From the NCBI GenBank assembly GCA_002381945.1, contig DFXY01000017.1, forward strand, positions 1-58,461: 58,461 nucleotides of DNA. The letters run 5' to 3'. Below the pieces are notes generated by a model that worked only from the letters and a program-made list of their open reading frames with translations, searched no databases and was not told the origin of the DNA. Each line of letters opens with the position of its first letter. Within the stretch, counting starts at the first letter, position 1. The DNA comes from Bacteriovoracaceae bacterium UBA4096 (GTDB lineage Bacteria; Bdellovibrionota; Bacteriovoracia; Bacteriovoracales; Bacteriovoracaceae). Both the position numbers and the translations under genes were made by a program. Positions 57,775 to 58,461 of this stretch are shown here, in pieces.

Positions 57775-58461
57775 TTACTGAGGTTTAATCTCTTGAGGTC
57801 TTTGCCCAACCGGTACCCCCAAATCATGATCTGAATTCCAACGATCAGTCATAAGTTCCTGTCTTTCTACCCGATAAAAAGACAAGGACTCATCCAGTTC
57901 GTTAAGTTTTCGCATCAGTTCATTCTGAAGCACCAAGCGTTCCTGTTTTAAAGAAATCATATCATCCAAAGCTTTACGCTTTTCTCGCTGAAGACGGTTG
58001 ATCTGCTCGTCATACTCGGAAGCAGTTTTTACTTTTTGCTGATCAAACGTCCAAAGAAAATGATTGATTCCATTGAGCTGCTTAAGAAAATCTTCCTTCC
58101 TTAGAATGAGCTGCTCACGGTATTTGCTGGCCTCGAAAACTCTCTGAGAAAGATTTTTGGAATAAAAGTTGAGTACTGTTCCCCGTCGGAAATACTCAGT
58201 GGATGAATAACAGGGAACAAGGCTTTCAACAAAGATTGTGAAATGAAAATCTTCAACCGAACGGACAAAACCCTTACAGAACTCCTTGCCTTCTTTTAGA
58301 TTTAATTTGAATAAAACCTGATCCCCGGCACGAAAGAACTTGGTATTATTATTTTCAACCTGGACCTTAAAAATCCGTGAATCATCATCTTTATCAGAAA
58401 CCCTTCCTGAAAAACGTTCATAATCAACATTCGGATCGATAGAACTGCGGTTCTCAGGTCC
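57775..58461 (-). CDS. Partial gene at the window edge: beta domain plus coiled coil, unknown function
   Basis: The frame is open from the right edge of the window to a stop at 57775, giving the C-terminal 228 residues of a longer protein. The visible part starts with a beta-rich region (SGRVSDKDDDSRIFKVQ, AGDQVLFKLNL, VESLVPCYSS) with two Cys, then two long coiled-coil helices (about residues 100-200 of the fragment: QINRLQREKRKALDDM, QERLVLQNELMRKLN) and a polar tail. No family recognised. A start-to-stop search would report only the last 64 residues from an internal TTG, but the frame clearly continues upstream. Confidence 0.7.
   Translation of the reverse strand, partial: GPENRSSIDPNVDYERFSGRVSDKDDDSRIFKVQVENNNTKFFRAGDQVLFKLNLKEGKEFCKGFVRSVEDFHFTIFVESLVPCYSSTEYFRRGTVLNFYSKNLSQRVFEASKYREQLILRKEDFLKQLNGINHFLWTFDQQKVKTASEYDEQINRLQREKRKALDDMISLKQERLVLQNELMRKLNELDESLSFYRVERQELMTDRWNSDHDLGVPVGQRPQEIKPQ

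Noticed and set aside
57775..57969. A stand-alone 64-residue gene
   Set aside because: The only start is an internal TTG and the same frame stays open to the window edge, so it is the end of a longer gene.

Overview
The window looks like chromosomal DNA of a Gram-negative predatory bacterium of the Bdellovibrionota, most likely the Bacteriovorax/Peredibacter side. This is an inference from overall character and no marker gene proves it. The reasons are a GC content in the low forties, dense short operons on both strands, many proteins with signal peptides or lipoboxes that match no common family, exported hydrolases (trypsin-like protease, HELGH protease, L,D-transpeptidase-like and transglutaminase-like enzymes), a PilZ protein and a GGDEF protein. 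I see no rRNA, tRNA, insertion sequence, prophage or CRISPR array.

Layout. 1-5.1 kb: exported transglutaminase-like protein, small membrane and exported proteins, a 55-residue lipoprotein, an O-methyltransferase, a TatD hydrolase, and an ECF sigma factor overlapping a membrane protein that may be its anti-sigma partner. 5.1-9 kb: four RNA methyltransferase-type genes (RlmI-like, RlmM-like, TrmH/SpoU, COG1092). 8.9-15.4 kb: SIMPL protein, L,D-transpeptidase-like protein, HtpX protease, membrane histidine kinase, nitronate monooxygenase/FabK-like flavoprotein and MnmD-like tRNA methyltransferase. 15.5-26 kb: a 1085-residue exported protein of unknown function, alpha/beta hydrolase, methyltransferase, HPF, a FadD-type acyl-CoA ligase, then two exported-protein operons (GGDEF-like; HELGH protease). 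26-33 kb: PilZ protein and the lysine operon lysC-dapB-dapA-dapD-lysA behind a lysine riboswitch, with asd divergent. 33-42.9 kb: small exported proteins, MoxR-DUF58-transglutaminase operon, a duplicated receiver-like protein, TrmK-like methyltransferase, two lipoproteins. 42.9-47.8 kb: putA-proC operon. 47.9-58.5 kb: exported unknowns, an H1-like/SWIB fusion, GNAT protein, TPK-acyltransferase-ResB-CcsA operon, a secreted trypsin-like protease and a coiled-coil protein cut by the window edge.

How the genes work together. The lysine/diaminopimelate block makes both lysine and the peptidoglycan cross-link amino acid, and is wired to lysine through the riboswitch. PutA and ProC are translationally coupled although they run proline chemistry in opposite directions. 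ResB and CcsA form a System II cytochrome c maturation pair.

The most unusual pattern is in gene starts. Many first genes of transcription units have no Shine-Dalgarno sequence. Instead a TATAAT-like hexamer sits 5-9 nt before the ATG, exactly 6 nt before it in six cases, so transcription should begin at or next to the start codon (leaderless mRNAs). At three divergent gene pairs the -10 boxes of the two directions overlap, as expected for bidirectional promoters.
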